Positions 9,801-18,456 of a DNA stretch of 64,000 nt are shown here, one piece after another. The stretch covers positions 1-64,000 of the forward strand of contig CANMLU010000022.1 of the NCBI GenBank assembly GCA_947498815.1, given 5' to 3'. A program made the translations under genes and the position numbers. The notes below the pieces were generated by a model. The model did not search any database and was not told the origin of the DNA. It saw nothing but the letters and a program-made list of their open reading frames with translations. Within the stretch, counting starts at the first letter, position 1; the number at the start of each line of letters is the position of its first letter. This DNA is from an uncultured Aquimarina sp. (lineage in GTDB: Bacteria > Bacteroidota > Bacteroidia > Flavobacteriales > Flavobacteriaceae).

Positions 9801-12800
9801 AATACTAACGCTTTCTACAGATACTAATTTTACAACAGCCAACGGTACGCACGTATCCTTGACCGATGGACAGTATTTGGTAGTTGGTAATGATGGTGCT
9901 AGTGGTGCTCCTGGAGATGCTGTTAATACAGACTTAGAAACCACAACCTATTATGAGCGATCTGCCAGAGAGTGGAAAGCAGTCAATACCGGAACTGTAG
10001 GAGCCATTAACTTACAATTTGATGGATATGATGATACCTGGCTATTATTAATCAGAACAGTTGATGGCAATTTTAGCGCCACTACAGGTACTACAGCAAC
10101 ACCGCTTTCGGCTACGGGTACTGTTGCCACTACCTTAACAGGTACTACCTTCTTTACATTAGCAAGACTAGCCACCAGTATAGAGTTTGAAGCAGCTACT
10201 GCAAGTGCAGATGAAAATGCAGCAGTAAGTAACTTACCAAACTTATTAATAGATGGAACTTTAAATGAAGATACTAATATTGATGTAGTAATTAATGCCG
10301 CAGGAACAGCTACAGCGGGTACCGATTATACTTTTGCAGATGCTACAGGTGATGGGGCGGTAACCGTTCCTGTAAACATTCCTGCAGGAACCTATACTTC
10401 GGGAACTCCAATCGCATTATCAAGTTTGAGGCAGCGATTTAATCAACAGAATTATTCATACCCAACAATTACTAACGGTGCGGCGGGGCAGCAAGAAGAA
10501 ACCTTTGTAGCGCCATTTACAGGGGATTATGAGATTACTTTCTCGGCAGAAACTTTTAATACCGGAGGCGCTGGTTTGGTGCGAGTAGGAACTACTTCAG
10601 GAGTGACCGATGGGTCTTTTGATATATTTGATGGAACGGGTGACAGAATTGATGAAACAACCCCATTAAAAAAATATACTTTTTCATTAACACAGGGAAC
10701 AACTTACTATATTTATAGCGTTGCAGGAGGTGGATCCACAATGACTAATGTAAATTTAGTACTTGATTATGTCCCACCTATCAATTTTGCCATCACAGAT
10801 GAAGCTATTGTAGAAGCTGATGAAACGATTAACCTTACTTTGTCTAATGCCCAATCTGGCTTGGTGATACAAGAAGTTACAGGAGGCGCTTTAATAGCTA
10901 ACCACGTATATACGATTACGAATGATGATAGTGCTACGGTAAGTATCGATAGTCCTACGGTTACCGAAGGGAATACGGGTACAACGACCTTAACTTTTAC
11001 AGCAACCTTAACAGGTGGTGTTCAGGATAGTTTTACAGTTCCTTATGCCTTAACCGATGTAAGTACCGATAGTGATGATTATGCCGCATTTACAGATGCG
11101 AATATTACCTTTCCAGCGAATTCAGCCGATGGTGCTACCCAAACGATTGTAGTAACGATCAATGGAGATACAGAAGTAGAAGGCGATGAGACGCTTACGA
11201 TGACCTTGTCTGCACCGAGCAATACCGATGTTACTTTAGGTACTGCAGCAGGTACAGGAACCATTACCAATGATGATAGTGCTACAGTAAGTATTGATAG
11301 TCCTACGGTTACAGAGGGTAATACGGGTACTATCGCTTTAACCTTTACAGCTACTTTAACGGGAGATGTACAAGATAGTTTTACGGTTCCTTATGCCTTA
11401 ACAAATGTGACTACCGACGCCAGTGATTATGCCGCGTTTACAGATGCGAATATTACTTTCCCTGCCAATTCAGCCGATGGTGCTACGCAGACGATTGTGG
11501 TAACGATCAATGGAGATACCGAAGTAGAAGGCGATGAGACGCTTACGATGACCTTATCTGCACCGAGCAATACCGATGTTACTTTAGGCACTGCTGCCGG
11601 TACAGGAACCATTACCAATGATGATAGTGCTACGGTAAGTATCGATAGTCCTACGGTTACCGAAGGGAATACGGGCACAACAACGATGACTTTTACAGTA
11701 ACTTTAACCGGTGATGTGGTAGATAGTTTTACCGTTCCTTATGCTTTAACCGATGGAAGTACCGATAGTGATGATTATGCCGCTTTTACAGATGCCAATA
11801 TTACCTTTCCTGCGAATTCAGCCAATGGAGCTACGCAGACGATTGTAGTTACAGTTAATGGCGATACCGAAGTAGAAGGCGATGAGACCTTGACGATGAC
11901 TTTATCAGCACCTAGTAATACCGATGTTACTTTAGGTACTGCAGCAGGTACAGGAACCATTACCAATGATGATAGTGCTACGGTAAGTATTGATAGTCCT
12001 ACGGTTACCGAAGGGAATACGGGTACAACGACCTTAACTTTTACAGCAACCTTAACGGGGGATGTACAGGATAGTTTTACAGTTCCTTATGCTTTAACGA
12101 ATGTGACTACAGATGCAAGTGATTATGCAGCCTTTACAGATGCGAATGTTACCTTTCCTGCCAATTCAGCCGATGGTGCTACGCAGACGATTGTAGTAAC
12201 GATCAATGGAGATACAGAAGTAGAAGGCGATGAGACGCTTACGATGACCTTGTCTGCACCGAGCAATACCGATGTTACTTTAGGCACGGCTGCTGGTACA
12301 GGAACCATTACCAATGATGATAGTGCTACAGTAAGTATTGATAGTCCTACGGTTACCGAGGGGAATACGGGTACCATTGCTTTAACCTTTACAGCGACTT
12401 TAACAGGAGATGTACAAGATAGTTTTACGGTTCCTTATGCCTTAACAAATGTAAGTACAGACGCCAGTGATTACGCAGCATTTACAGATGCCAATATTAC
12501 ATTCCCAGCCAATTCAGCCGATGGTGCTACGCAGACGATTGTAGTTACCATTAATGGCGATACCGAAGTAGAAGGCGATGAGACGCTTACGATGACCTTA
12601 TCTGCACCGAGCAATACCGATGTTACTTTAGGCACTGCTGCCGGTACAGGAACCATTACCAATGATGATAGTGCTACGGTAAGTATCGATAGTCCTACGG
12701 TTACCGAAGGGAATACGGGCACAACAACGATGACTTTTACAGTAACTTTAACCGGTGATGTGGTAGATAGTTTTACCGTTCCTTATGCTTTAACCGATGG

Positions 12801-15800
12801 AAGTACCGATAGTGATGATTATGCAGCCTTTACGGATGCTAATATCACCTTCCCAGCCAACTCAGCAGATGGTGCTACCCAAACGATTGTAGTAACGATC
12901 AATGGAGATACAGAAGTAGAAGGCGATGAGACCTTGACGATGACCTTATCTGCACCGAGTAATACAGACATTACTTTAGGCACGGCTACTGGTACAGGAA
13001 CCATTACCAATGATGATAGCGCTACGGTAAGTATTGATAGTCCTACGATTACAGAGGGTAATGCGGGTACTATTGCCTTAACCTTTACAGCGACCTTAAC
13101 GGGAGATGTACAAGATAGTTTTACGGTTCCTTATGCTTTAACCGATGGAAGTACCGATAGTGATGATTATGCCGCTTTTACAAATGCTAATATCACCTTC
13201 CCTGCCAATTCAGCCGATGGTGCTACGCAGACGATTGTGGTAACGATCAATGGAGATACCGAGGTAGAAGGAGATGAAGCGCTTACGATGACTTTATCTG
13301 CACCGAGTAATACCGATGTTACTTTAGGCACTGCTGCTGGTACAGGAACGATCACCAATGATGATAGTGCTACAGTAAGTATTGATAGTCCTACGGTTAC
13401 CGAGGGGAATACGGGTACCATTGCTTTAACCTTTACAGCGACTTTAACAGGAGATGTACAAGATAGTTTTACGGTTCCTTATACCTTAACAAATGTAAGT
13501 ACAGACGCCAGTGATTATGCCGCCTTTACAGATGCGAATATCACTTTCCCTGCGAATTCAGCCGATGGCGCTACGCAGACGATTGTGGTAACGATCAATG
13601 GAGATACCGAAGTAGAAGGCGATGAGACCTTGACGATGACCTTATCTGCACCGAGTAATACAGACATTACTTTAGGCACGGCTGCCGGTACAGGAACGAT
13701 CACCAATGATGATAGTGCTACAGTAAGTATTGATAGTCCTACGGTTACTGAAGGGAATACGGGCACAACAACGATGACTTTTACAGTTACCTTAACCAGA
13801 GGCGTACAAGACAGCTTTACAGTTCCTTATGCCTTAACCGATGTGACTACAGACGCCGGTGATTATGCAGCCTTTACAGATGCAAATATTACCTTCCCAG
13901 CCAACTCAGCAGATGGCGCTACGCAGACGATTGTGGTAACGATCAATGGAGATACCGAAGTAGAAGGCGATGAGACCTTGACGATGACCTTATCTGCACC
14001 GAGTAATACAGACATTACTTTAGGTACGGCTGCTGGTACAGGAACCATTACCAATGATGATACAGTAACGATTGCCTTTAATGCTGCTGTAGGAGCAGAC
14101 TTGGAAGCTACGGGAGGTAACTTACCGACCTTATTTGTAACAGGAACGGTAACCAATGCCACAACAGTTACAGTAACCGATTCAGGCACTGGAAGTGCTA
14201 CTGGTGGAGGTACGGATTATAACTTTACCAGCCCACAAGTAATAAACATTCCGGCAGGAGTGTATGATGGTACTGCGGGTACTGCCGTAGTGATTCCAAC
14301 GCTAGGTATTGTGGATGATGTAGAATTAGAAGCCGGAGGAGAAACGATAGATTTTGCCCTAGGTACTGTTACGGGCGATGCCACTTTAGGCGCGATTGTA
14401 GCGAATACCTATACCATTACCGATGATGATATTGTAGATGTTTCTGCAACTGGAACTATGATTAGTTCAGCAGATGGAACCGCTGTTGCAGATGGAGCCG
14501 AAACGGAAACAATAACAGTTCAGTTAAAAAATGCAGCCGGAAACAACTTAGCAGGAGCTGGGTATACTGTTACTTTTTCGGTAACGGGCAGTGCAGTACT
14601 GTCTAGTGGAACAGCAGTAACAGATGCAAATGGTACAGCAATGATTATGATTACGAATACAATTGCAGAAACAGTAGATGTAACAGCAACGATTGACGAT
14701 GATAATGATGGGGGAACTACTCCACAAGTTGCCATTGTAAATGGAAGCCCGGCTCAGGTAGTATTTACACCTGATAACGCAAATCCAGATCCGACAAATG
14801 TCAATACTACTATAACCAGTACTGGACCTGTTGCTGCCAATGGAACAGATGTATCGACAGTAACGGTTCAGTTAGCCGATTCTAACGGTAATTTAATTAC
14901 TATCGGAGGTGAGACTGTGGCATTAAATGTTTCAGGAAATGCGGTTCTTGTAAGTGGAGTAACAGATAATGGAAATGGTACCTATACAGCTACATATAGT
15001 AATCTATTAGTAGAATCAGTAACTGTTACAGGTACTTTAAATGGAAATGCTATAAGCGATAATGCTATAATTAGCTTCATTCTAGACACTACTCCTGGTT
15101 GTACAGTAAACTGTGACACCGATGGCGATGGTGATTGTGATATCAATTGCGACACCGATGGCGATGGCGATTGTGATATCAATTGTGATACAGACGGTGA
15201 TGGTGATTGTGATCTAAATTGTGATACCGATGGAGATGGTGATTGTGATCTAAATTGTGATACCGATGGAGATGGTGATTGTGATATCAATTGTGATACA
15301 GACGGTGATGGCGATTGCGATCTAAATTGTGATACTGATGGCGATGGTGATTGCGACTTAAACTGTGATACTGATGGTGATGGTGATTGCGATCTAAACT
15401 GTGATACTGATGGTGATGGTGATTGTGATCTAAACTGTGATACTGATGGTGATGGCGATTGTGATCTAAACTGTGATACCGATGGAGATGGTGATTGCGA
15501 CTTAAACTGTGATACCGATGGAGATGGTGATTGCGACTTAAACTGTGATACCGATGGAGATGGTGATTGTGATCTGAACTGTGATACCGATGGCGATGGT
15601 GATTGCGACTTAAACTGTGATACCGATGGCGATGGTGATCCAGATGTCAATATAGATACTGATGGAGATGGTGATTGTGATTTAAACTGTGATACTGATG
15701 AAGACGGCGATTGCGATCTAAATTGTGATACGGACGGTGATGGTGATCCAGATGTCAATATAGATACCGATGGCGATGGCGATTGTGATTTAAACTGCGA

Positions 15801-16623
15801 TACGGATGGTGATGGCGATTGCGATCTAAACTGTGATACTGATGGTGATGGTGATCCTGATGTGAATATAGATACCAATGGCGATGGTGATTGTGATTTA
15901 AATTGTGATACCGATGAAGATGGTGATTGTGACTTAAACTGTGATAATGATGGCGATGGTACCTGCGATATCTATTGCGAGGATGACGATCAAGATCATG
16001 ATGGAGATGGTGTTCCCGATATCATAGAGTGTCCTGATAATCCTAATTGTCCTGATACCGATGGTGATGGTACTCCAGATTATTTAGATACTGATGATGA
16101 TAATGACGGTATTAACACCATAGATGAAGTTTCAGGAGGAAGTGATCCTGCAGATTTGGATAGTGATGGTGATGGAGTTCCTGATTATTTAGATGCTTAT
16201 AATGCTAATGTAGACGATGATGGTGATGGTATATCTAACGGAGTAGAAGATACGAACGGAGACGGTAATCCTTACAATGATGATTGTGATAATGACGGAA
16301 CTCCCAATTTCTTGGATGATGATCCTTGTGGTATTACTGATATTCCAAAAGGTTTCTCTCCAAATGGCGATGGAGTAAATGATACCTGGGTAATACCTGG
16401 TATAGAAGCCTTCCCGAACCATGAGATAAAACTCTTTAACAGATGGGGTGCTGAGGTATTCTCAGCAATAGATTATCAAAATGATTGGAATGGAGTTTCT
16501 AACGGTAAACGAGTATTGGGTGGATCAGGAGATAGATTACCTACAGGAGCCTATTATTACGTTATCGAAACAGGAACCAATACAATACCGCCATTTACAG
16601 GTTGGATATATATAAACTATTAA
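6880..16623 (+). CDS. giant T9SS adhesin with LamG-like, Calx-beta, Big and Asp/Cys repeats
   Basis: 3,247 residues. In order: signal peptide (about 1-25, ending LFAQA); a Calx-beta-like strand region (26-110); a jelly-roll-like segment (about 110-280); two tandem LamG/DUF8202-type modules (about 285-685 and 685-1105), each starting NLALWLKAD-like and containing QQIQSYLAIKYGITLN; a Calx-beta fold with an inserted domain (about 1105-1345); nine 116-residue Calx-beta repeats (1348-2391); another divergent Calx-beta; two Big_1/invasin-like domains (about 2525-2740); 24 Asp/Cys repeats of 12 residues; a thrombospondin type 3-like tail; and a type B CTD (GFSPNGDGVNDTWVIPGIE, LFNRWGAEVFS). Calx-beta and Asp-rich repeats bind calcium in known relatives. 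It is inferred to be an exported, calcium-stabilised surface fibre for adhesion or gliding. A PorP/SprF partner follows. Confidence 0.93.
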   Translation: MKKTTFLTILTTVMLLWIGSSSLFAQATVENISIIEGTSNAVVTVTLPGAAPVGGTTVLYAITANTAVEGSDYTVPGDRIVIPQGSSTGTISIPIIGDAIEEDLEDFSISVSTDLANDSGFDNAATFWSPLTTANNCSDGSLGTAHIFETGPETIYGGTDSSNIVLEVDCRSQGFQNITTVIGVTYNVTFKASRRTLFGPNPASVTVSARNATTSALDGQLNVTRTNTVFDLSEESFNFTASGNTTRIDFTTTNTQGVGLIFDDLSIVPQTADDSATITIVDKTPGNVGANLALWLKADVDATASQWDDQSGNNHDVTAVAGQQPVLETNSLNFNPVMDFDGTNDQMTNPAAPFASGVSNETNIFFVAREDARQQNSIFGFNAGTGTGNRYQAHHIYPDGTIFFDIGNPGTNDRVSGPSGLAEGVPHVASYFNSVSGNNQAIDINGANVASDTSGEPQALGETRIGTANNGTFQYFNGDIAEFIAYDTDNSATNKQQIQSYLAIKYGITLNNGATAYVASDGTTNVWTADPTHVNDIFGIARDDASGLNQEISKSVNNGAVLTVATNTDFTTANDGSRTDLTDGQFLVLGNNGLDTNVQTTEIGPDIISGINREWKVQNTGGVGNVNLKFDGFTTNEYTLIKKNGDGDFSTGITVVGRLDDNGEIFDVTLNNDDHFTLAKLAAPGAVNTNLTLWIKANDNGGVTTDGTTIATWMDQSGSGNTITAENTPSFENDATSVFNFNPVVDFDGSTDAFTLDNVLGTGNTAYEIFAVSATDRVDDGDVDHIIAFGNTAGFRQRVAFGYQFFGGFNNGVSAGWTNDGFNTSPATLEVVTTGQPALIQTNHDGSRNREIIVNGDTPFTNTATGNLNLVGTTNAATIGRNSNIADTYLQGSIAELVVYDTKQDGGTDRQQIQSYLAIKYGITLNIGATAYLDSQGNTVWAVDATYDSDIFGIANDGAQALDQQISKSVNTGAILTLSTDTNFTTANGTHVSLTDGQYLVVGNDGASGAPGDAVNTDLETTTYYERSAREWKAVNTGTVGAINLQFDGYDDTWLLLIRTVDGNFSATTGTTATPLSATGTVATTLTGTTFFTLARLATSIEFEAATASADENAAVSNLPNLLIDGTLNEDTNIDVVINAAGTATAGTDYTFADATGDGAVTVPVNIPAGTYTSGTPIALSSLRQRFNQQNYSYPTITNGAAGQQEETFVAPFTGDYEITFSAETFNTGGAGLVRVGTTSGVTDGSFDIFDGTGDRIDETTPLKKYTFSLTQGTTYYIYSVAGGGSTMTNVNLVLDYVPPINFAITDEAIVEADETINLTLSNAQSGLVIQEVTGGALIANHVYTITNDDSATVSIDSPTVTEGNTGTTTLTFTATLTGGVQDSFTVPYALTDVSTDSDDYAAFTDANITFPANSADGATQTIVVTINGDTEVEGDETLTMTLSAPSNTDVTLGTAAGTGTITNDDSATVSIDSPTVTEGNTGTIALTFTATLTGDVQDSFTVPYALTNVTTDASDYAAFTDANITFPANSADGATQTIVVTINGDTEVEGDETLTMTLSAPSNTDVTLGTAAGTGTITNDDSATVSIDSPTVTEGNTGTTTMTFTVTLTGDVVDSFTVPYALTDGSTDSDDYAAFTDANITFPANSANGATQTIVVTVNGDTEVEGDETLTMTLSAPSNTDVTLGTAAGTGTITNDDSATVSIDSPTVTEGNTGTTTLTFTATLTGDVQDSFTVPYALTNVTTDASDYAAFTDANVTFPANSADGATQTIVVTINGDTEVEGDETLTMTLSAPSNTDVTLGTAAGTGTITNDDSATVSIDSPTVTEGNTGTIALTFTATLTGDVQDSFTVPYALTNVSTDASDYAAFTDANITFPANSADGATQTIVVTINGDTEVEGDETLTMTLSAPSNTDVTLGTAAGTGTITNDDSATVSIDSPTVTEGNTGTTTMTFTVTLTGDVVDSFTVPYALTDGSTDSDDYAAFTDANITFPANSADGATQTIVVTINGDTEVEGDETLTMTLSAPSNTDITLGTATGTGTITNDDSATVSIDSPTITEGNAGTIALTFTATLTGDVQDSFTVPYALTDGSTDSDDYAAFTNANITFPANSADGATQTIVVTINGDTEVEGDEALTMTLSAPSNTDVTLGTAAGTGTITNDDSATVSIDSPTVTEGNTGTIALTFTATLTGDVQDSFTVPYTLTNVSTDASDYAAFTDANITFPANSADGATQTIVVTINGDTEVEGDETLTMTLSAPSNTDITLGTAAGTGTITNDDSATVSIDSPTVTEGNTGTTTMTFTVTLTRGVQDSFTVPYALTDVTTDAGDYAAFTDANITFPANSADGATQTIVVTINGDTEVEGDETLTMTLSAPSNTDITLGTAAGTGTITNDDTVTIAFNAAVGADLEATGGNLPTLFVTGTVTNATTVTVTDSGTGSATGGGTDYNFTSPQVINIPAGVYDGTAGTAVVIPTLGIVDDVELEAGGETIDFALGTVTGDATLGAIVANTYTITDDDIVDVSATGTMISSADGTAVADGAETETITVQLKNAAGNNLAGAGYTVTFSVTGSAVLSSGTAVTDANGTAMIMITNTIAETVDVTATIDDDNDGGTTPQVAIVNGSPAQVVFTPDNANPDPTNVNTTITSTGPVAANGTDVSTVTVQLADSNGNLITIGGETVALNVSGNAVLVSGVTDNGNGTYTATYSNLLVESVTVTGTLNGNAISDNAIISFILDTTPGCTVNCDTDGDGDCDINCDTDGDGDCDINCDTDGDGDCDLNCDTDGDGDCDLNCDTDGDGDCDINCDTDGDGDCDLNCDTDGDGDCDLNCDTDGDGDCDLNCDTDGDGDCDLNCDTDGDGDCDLNCDTDGDGDCDLNCDTDGDGDCDLNCDTDGDGDCDLNCDTDGDGDCDLNCDTDGDGDPDVNIDTDGDGDCDLNCDTDEDGDCDLNCDTDGDGDPDVNIDTDGDGDCDLNCDTDGDGDCDLNCDTDGDGDPDVNIDTNGDGDCDLNCDTDEDGDCDLNCDNDGDGTCDIYCEDDDQDHDGDGVPDIIECPDNPNCPDTDGDGTPDYLDTDDDNDGINTIDEVSGGSDPADLDSDGDGVPDYLDAYNANVDDDGDGISNGVEDTNGDGNPYNDDCDNDGTPNFLDDDPCGITDIPKGFSPNGDGVNDTWVIPGIEAFPNHEIKLFNRWGAEVFSAIDYQNDWNGVSNGKRVLGGSGDRLPTGAYYYVIETGTNTIPPFTGWIYINY
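10921..14052 (+). repeat. nine 348-bp Calx-beta coding repeats
   Basis: Nine in-frame units of exactly 348 bp (116 codons), each starting AATGATGATAGTGCTAC and encoding SATVSIDSPTVTEGN-type sequence, run without any indel: 9 x 348 = 3,132 bp. Units 1-2-3 and 4-5-6 share the same order of variants (TTTL, TIAL, TTTM at the second strand), and 8-9 repeat the last two, so a three-unit block appears to have been duplicated. Confidence 0.95.
15112..15975 (+). repeat. 24 tandem 36-bp Asp/Cys repeats
   Basis: 24 units of exactly 36 bp encode CDTDGDGDCDLN and variants (DIN, or DPDVN followed by I). About 42 cysteines are spaced in a regular pattern along the tract. The DxDGDGD pattern is that of calcium-binding thrombospondin type 3 / EF-hand-like loops. 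Synonymous positions vary between units, so the protein repeat is under selection even though the DNA is prone to slippage. Confidence 0.95.
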
Positions 16624-16633
16624 ATGATAAGTG

Positions 16634-16672
16634 AAGAGAGGGTGAGAAAATGATCCTTATCCTCTCTCTTTA
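16634..16672 (+). terminator. hairpin between giant adhesin and PorP/SprF gene
   Basis: AAGAGAGG (16634-16641) can pair imperfectly with CCTCTCTCTT (16661-16670), with extra pairing GTGAG / CTTAT inward and an A-rich rather than T-rich tail. The position is the same as the hairpin at 2547-2573 in the other adhesin-PorP pair. Confidence 0.5.
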
Positions 16673-16695
16673 AAAAACAATAAAATATATAAAAG

Positions 16696-17580
16696 ATGAA
16701 AAAATTAAAAACTATATTTTTTGTACTAACACTTTCATTTGTAGTACAAACCAACGCACAACAAGATCCTCACTTTAGTATGTATAGATATAATATGAAT
16801 GTGATTAACCCTGCGTATGCCGGTACTTATGGAAGCCTGGAAACATTATTTTCGGTAAGAAGTCAATGGGTCGGAGTCAGAGACGCACCAGAGACTTTTA
16901 ATTTTAATATCAATTCCCCAATTAAAGATAAGATTGGAGTTGGGTTGAGTGTCATTAGTGATAGGGTTTTTATTCTAGAAGAAACACATTTATATGCAGA
17001 TTTCTCTTATCGAATCCAAATATCAGATAATATTGATATCCATGGAGGAATAAAAGCAGGAGGAACTTTTTTGAATGTAGATTTAAGCGAATTAGGGATT
17101 AACAATGATGCTTTATTTACAGAGAACATAAATGTGTTTAATCCAAATATTGGAGTAGGTTTTTATTTAAAAGCTCCCAAGTATTATGTTACGCTATCGG
17201 CCCCTGCATTATTAAAAAATGATCGATTTGAGAAAGAAGGGGTTGCTCCTTCCGAAGCAAGTGACGATATTTCATTGTTTTTAGGAGGAGGTTATGATGT
17301 TAAACTTAGCGAAGCTTTTATTTTAAAACCTTCTGTTTTGGGAAGAGCGGTAAGTGGCTCACCTGTATCTATAGATCTAACTGCATCTGGATTATATAAA
17401 GAACGTTTTGAATTGGGTACAAACTATAGATTAGATGAGAGTATTACAATTTTTACAACAGTAGGGTTTTTAAACAGAGCTATTAATTTTGGGTATGCCT
17501 ATGAGATCACGACAAGTGATGTAGGCGATTTTAATAGTAATGGTTCTCATGAGGTAATTTTAAAAATAAGGCTAAAGTAA
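16696..17580 (+). CDS. PorP/SprF family type IX secretion membrane protein (second copy)
   Basis: 294 residues, with a signal peptide (MKKLKTIFFVLTLSFVVQTNA) followed by QQDPHFSMYRYNMNVINPAYAGTYG, the PorP/SprF family signature, then alternating beta-strand sequence of an outer-membrane barrel. It is a paralogue of the protein at 2601-3557 (shared SQWVG.RDAPETF / SQWVGLDGAPRT block). It lies 72 bp downstream of the giant adhesin and is presumably its dedicated secretion or anchoring partner, as SprF is for SprB. Unlike the first pair, no OmpA/PD40 gene follows; a non-coding gap with the second structured element does. Confidence 0.9.
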   Translation: MKKLKTIFFVLTLSFVVQTNAQQDPHFSMYRYNMNVINPAYAGTYGSLETLFSVRSQWVGVRDAPETFNFNINSPIKDKIGVGLSVISDRVFILEETHLYADFSYRIQISDNIDIHGGIKAGGTFLNVDLSELGINNDALFTENINVFNPNIGVGFYLKAPKYYVTLSAPALLKNDRFEKEGVAPSEASDDISLFLGGGYDVKLSEAFILKPSVLGRAVSGSPVSIDLTASGLYKERFELGTNYRLDESITIFTTVGFLNRAINFGYAYEITTSDVGDFNSNGSHEVILKIRLK

Positions 17581-17800
17581 ATAACTTAAAACTTACGATT
17601 TTATGCTGTACTAACTAAATAACAGTACTATAAATGTAATGGTACATTTTAAAATTAAAGGAGTGTGTAGTTTCGAAGAAATAATAAATAATCTGATCGA
17701 AAGTATGAACTAATACTATTAAAATAGATCAAAAAAAATTAATAAAAACCTAATATGAGGAGGAAATTGTTATATACGTCGTATATTATACTATAATTAA
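17581..17800. other. non-coding gap after second PorP/SprF gene
   Basis: The gap up to 18456 is 876 bp long and holds no convincing gene. This first part shows no feature except TTGTTA/TATAAT boxes at 17767-17797 that may be the promoter for the structured element beginning at 17801. The rest of the gap holds that element and two strong hairpin terminators. Confidence 0.5.
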
Positions 17801-18053
17801 GAAAAAAACAACCCCGCAATTGTAAAACTTTGGCGAGCCAACAAAAGCAGGGTCTGAATAACGATTAATAATTAAATTAACCATTATGAGTAGTCTGTTA
17901 CTTCTTGTTTTTAGAAATCATTTTCTTGTCAATACCTTTCGAGGTAAACAAAGTCTTTCTCAAAGAAAAATTTCGTTATTAGTTTTTTATTCATCCCTAG
18001 ATTCGAAATATATGAATTTTAAATTGTTTTTTACGGAAAACCGTAAAATTTTT
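17801..18053 (+). ncRNA. candidate structured RNA element, copy 2
   Basis: The first 90 bp (to 17890) match 6468-6558 with two substitutions and two single-base gaps. The outer stem is kept (ACCC/GGGT, TTGT/ACAA) and the TTGG-CGAG-CCAA hairpin is identical. The element ends in TTTTACGG-AAAA-CCGTAAAA followed by five T (18029-18053), at nearly the same distance as in copy 1. A 62-codon frame starts at the conserved ATGAGT (17886; MSSLLLLVF, compare MSELLLLML in copy 1), but downstream similarity is nucleotide-level rather than in-frame. No adhesin follows this copy; the next gene is trmH. Confidence 0.55.
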
Positions 18054-18215
18054 ATGAATAGAAGTGTGTTATAATTATACCTTTTGATAGTTGTGAAGTG
18101 CCGAATGTTCTAAAATATTGATTACAGAAATTGTGATAGATAAAAATATAAAAACATACTATTTTCTGTAAAAGAGGATAGTATATATGATGCATTTTGA
18201 CAATGTGTTTACTTA

Positions 18216-18251
18216 AAACCCCCTGTTGTTAGGGGTAATTTCAGGGGGTTT
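18216..18251 (+). terminator. strong hairpin terminator
   Basis: AAACCCCCTG (18216-18225) pairs perfectly with CAGGGGGTTT (18242-18251) around a 16-nt loop and is followed by ACTTTTAAG. It probably ends transcription from the adhesin/PorP locus or from structured element copy 2. Confidence 0.65.
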
Positions 18252-18352
18252 ACTTTTAAGGTTTAAAAAACACATTAAGTGTTAATACTACTGCAAAACA
18301 TTAAGTGTATTTGATTTAAGTGTTTATTTATAATTGAAATGTGAATTATGAG

Positions 18353-18392
18353 AAAGCTGTCTGGCAATTAGGGCCAGACAGCTTTATTTTAT
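18353..18392 (+). terminator. strong hairpin terminator upstream of trmH
   Basis: AAAGCTGTCTGGC (18353-18365) pairs perfectly over 13 bp with GCCAGACAGCTTT (18373-18385) and is followed by ATTTTATT. It insulates trmH from the adhesin locus. Between this and the preceding terminator lie about 100 bp with three (A/T)TTAAGTGT repeats and no gene. Confidence 0.75.
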
Positions 18393-18456
18393 TGTTATAA
18401 ATGCAAATTGCAAGAGGTATTAGATCACATCTAGGTATTTTTATATTTTAGCGGTT

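Noticed and set aside
11079-14189. Nine minus-strand frames spaced 348 bp apart
   Set aside because: They are antisense shadows of the Calx-beta repeats; the spacing merely reflects the repeat period.
14982-15878. Long minus-strand frame encoding Ser/Pro-rich repeats opposite the Asp/Cys array
   Set aside because: It is the mirror of the GAT-rich repeats on the plus strand; no start signal, no family and full overlap with a strong coding gene.
15112-15975. Regular 36-bp repeats that could be mistaken for a CRISPR array
   Set aside because: Units are contiguous with no spacers, stay in frame inside the adhesin gene and encode a 12-residue motif.
17886-18074. 62-codon frame in the gap before trmH
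   Set aside because: Same reasons as the frame at 6539; conservation follows nucleotides, not codons.
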